Below are positions 53,083 through 54,412 of a stretch of DNA of 54,412 nucleotides, in pieces. Origin of the DNA: Planctomycetaceae bacterium. GTDB lineage: Bacteria > Planctomycetota > Planctomycetia > Pirellulales > Thermoguttaceae. The notes beneath the pieces were generated by a model. That model was not told the DNA's origin. It ran no database searches and saw only the letters and a list, made by a program, of their open reading frames with translations. The stretch lies in the NCBI GenBank assembly GCA_021372005.1, contig JAJFVC010000058.1, forward strand, positions 1 through 54,412. Reading direction: 5' to 3'. Numbering within the stretch: position 1 is the first letter of the stretch; every line of letters starts with the position of its first letter. The translations under genes and the position numbers were made by a program.

Positions 53083-54015
53083 TTAGCGGCGGAACGTCAT
53101 AAGCTGTTCCTTGCCGATGTCGTCGTGAACCTTGCCCAGCGAACTGACCGGGATAATGTTGACGTCTCGCAGGCCGGCTTCTTGCAGAGCCGCAGTCATT
53201 TCGGCCGGCGTGAAATAAACCATGCGCAAATTGACTCGTCGCGTAATCCATCCGCCTTGGCTGGGATCGTCGGCCCGAGGCTCGCCCGGCTCCTTCAAAA
53301 TCACATGGCAAACGGCTTGCGCCCCCGGCTTGAGCACGCGGGCGAACTCGCGGAAAAACGCCATCGATTGGGTTTTGGTCAAGTGTTGAAAAACGGCAAA
53401 CGAATAGACCAAGTCCAGCGATGCGTCGGCAACATTGCCCAAGTCGCTCAACCCATTGGTCACGTACTCCAAATTGTCGGCGCCGTTGATTTCCCGAGCG
53501 CACGCGATGACGCCGCGAGAGACGTCGCTGGCGACCACGTGAGCGACATGTTCGCTGACCGCCTTGGCCAAGAAGCCGGGCCCACAACCAAAATCCATCA
53601 CGGTCATCGCCGGATTCAAAAACCGCAGCAAGACGGCGTCGCAAATTTCCTTTCGTGACACGGCGTTTCGATCGTACTCCGCCATCAAAATTTCTCGCCG
53701 CGAGGCGCTCTTCGGATACAGGTTCGTCCATTGATAGACCCAATAATGGGGACTGAGCGAAAGCAACCGCATAGCCAATGGGGCGCGAAACCGACGCGGA
53801 ACGCATCGCAACAGCGGCGACACCCAACCCCGGTCAAGAAAGGCGTGATCTTTCGAACTGGCCAACAAAAACCGTCCGATTCGCCACCATAGCGACGCCG
53901 GATGATTGTTGGCCGGCAGCCGTAGACTTTCGGGACACCACGGAGTCGCCCGCAGACATCGCCTGGCAACTCGTACAACCAACGGATCAACTTTCACAGC
54001 AGCTCGTTCCGCCAT
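53083..54015 (-). CDS. Class I SAM-dependent methyltransferase
   Basis: A 310-residue protein. A basic, helical N-terminal 130 residues precede a methyltransferase domain with motif I VMDFGCGPGFLAKAV, an acidic residue after the second strand (VASDVSRG), LDLVYSFAVFQHL and a late EMTAALQEAGLRDVNIIPV. The ATG at 54015 has AGAGGTG six bases upstream, so it is preferred over a GTG at 54036. Substrate unknown. It lies upstream of the glycosyltransferase on the same strand, 115 bases apart. Confidence 0.85.
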   Translation of the reverse strand: MAERAAVKVDPLVVRVARRCLRATPWCPESLRLPANNHPASLWWRIGRFLLASSKDHAFLDRGWVSPLLRCVPRRFRAPLAMRLLSLSPHYWVYQWTNLYPKSASRREILMAEYDRNAVSRKEICDAVLLRFLNPAMTVMDFGCGPGFLAKAVSEHVAHVVASDVSRGVIACAREINGADNLEYVTNGLSDLGNVADASLDLVYSFAVFQHLTKTQSMAFFREFARVLKPGAQAVCHVILKEPGEPRADDPSQGGWITRRVNLRMVYFTPAEMTAALQEAGLRDVNIIPVSSLGKVHDDIGKEQLMTFRR

Positions 54016-54332
54016 TTTGATCACCTCTTCCAGCACAACCCCTTACAGGGGAACAGTTTCCGCAACAAAAAGGCCTCGCGGGTCATTCGCCCCCGGCAGA
54101 CAACGCACTACTTCCTCGAAATGCCGTTTTTTGTCCAGAGCAATTTTCGCCGCAAATGGAAATTTTTGTTTCGATCTTTGCGAAATCTCGGTTTGATTGG
54201 AATGGACGTTGGGTATCTTTCTGCAAAATCAACCTTTTGTTCTTCAGCGAATGTGAGTATAGTAATCCGCCTAATCGTGTGGGTGTGGAAGGCAACCATC
54301 ATCCGGAGACCTTTAAAGACATTTCTTTTCCA
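54016..54332. other. Divergent intergenic region with a candidate promoter
   Basis: No gene. A promoter-like pair toward the plus strand is TTGTTT (54237-54242), 16 bases, TATAGT (54259-54264), about 70 bases before the sulfotransferase start. The interval is richer in A and T than its surroundings. Confidence 0.45.
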
Positions 54333-54412
54333 ATGCGAAAAATCGACTTTTTCGTTGCCGGTTTCGGCAAATGCGGCACAACAACGCTCTGCTCCTTGTT
54401 GGGCGAACACCC
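54333..54412 (+). CDS. Sulfotransferase, 5' end only
   Basis: The window ends 26 codons into this gene. The start reads MRKIDFFVAGFGKCGTTTL, then CSLLGEH. GFGKCGTTTL is the 5'-phosphosulfate-binding loop of PAPS-dependent sulfotransferases (usual form 'GxxKCGTTxL'). It would transfer sulfate to a glycan or other acceptor, in line with the neighbouring glycosyltransferase and with the wealth of sulfated-polysaccharide genes in planctomycetes. Partial at the right edge. Confidence 0.7.
   Translation, partial: MRKIDFFVAGFGKCGTTTLCSLLGEH

Noticed and set aside
1..54412. CRISPR array, rRNA operon or replication origin
   Set aside because: No regularly spaced direct repeats, no rRNA-like stretches and no DnaA-box cluster were seen.

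Overview
The window is about 54 kb of GC-rich bacterial chromosome. It most likely comes from a planctomycete (Pirellulales-like), judging from a very long YidC with inserted domains, a hybrid type II secretion/type IV pilus operon with a golvesin-like pseudopilin, a DUF5658 membrane protein, and a cysteine-rich exported protein. This assignment is by protein character only; there is no rRNA. A bifurcating-type [FeFe] hydrogenase and a [NiFe] maturation set suggest that the organism makes or uses H2 under low oxygen.

Layout. 1-800 is mobile-element debris (a REP-like hairpin and an integrase/IS3 chimera) beside an intact tRNA-Gly(CCC) with its own promoter. 1.0-5.7 kb holds manA, a conserved hypothetical gene, a secreted transglutaminase-like protein and an HTH protein. 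5.9-7.9 kb is an eroded accessory patch: the stub of a B12-binding radical SAM gene, a dead IS1380-type element with an in-frame amber codon, a degraded mobile-associated gene and a second, partial, inverted tRNA-Gly copy. 8.2-13.7 kb encodes an [FeFe] hydrogenase of three polypeptides: a NuoE-like subunit, a NuoF-like subunit fused to a GltD/NfnB-like flavoprotein, and an H-cluster subunit. 14.0-25.5 kb is one long operon for a pilus or secretion machine: secretin, major pilin, PilM/N-, PilO- and PilP-like proteins, assembly ATPase, platform protein, four minor pilin-like proteins and DUF5658.

25.5-36.7 kb is mainly housekeeping: tsaB, a metallophosphoesterase, yidC, a YkgJ protein overlapping a GlcD-GlcF-like flavin/Fe-S oxidase, folE, a LON-domain protein, nth and dcd. 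36.7-42.2 kb is a tetR-adaptor-RND efflux operon. 42.2-48.1 kb on the minus strand is hypF-hypC-hypD-hypE followed by galE, divergent from a QueD-like gene. 48.7-51.4 kb has a 46-residue zinc-ribbon protein, the cysteine-rich exported protein with a structured leader and strong terminator, and an AroE-like protein lacking the usual catalytic lysine. 51.4-54.4 kb is a glycan-related locus: a glycosyltransferase, a methyltransferase and the start of a sulfotransferase cut by the window end.

The two hydrogen-related loci are 30 kb apart and do not serve each other. The Hyp proteins mature [NiFe] enzymes, none of which is encoded here, and the HydE/F/G proteins that the [FeFe] enzyme needs are also absent. 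Other points for follow-up are the NuoF-GltD fusion, the PDZ plus tyrosine-recombinase-like insertion in YidC, the golvesin domain on a pseudopilin, the modular Cys-rich protein and two apparently leaderless genes. All functions are read from motifs and memory of families; no searches were run.
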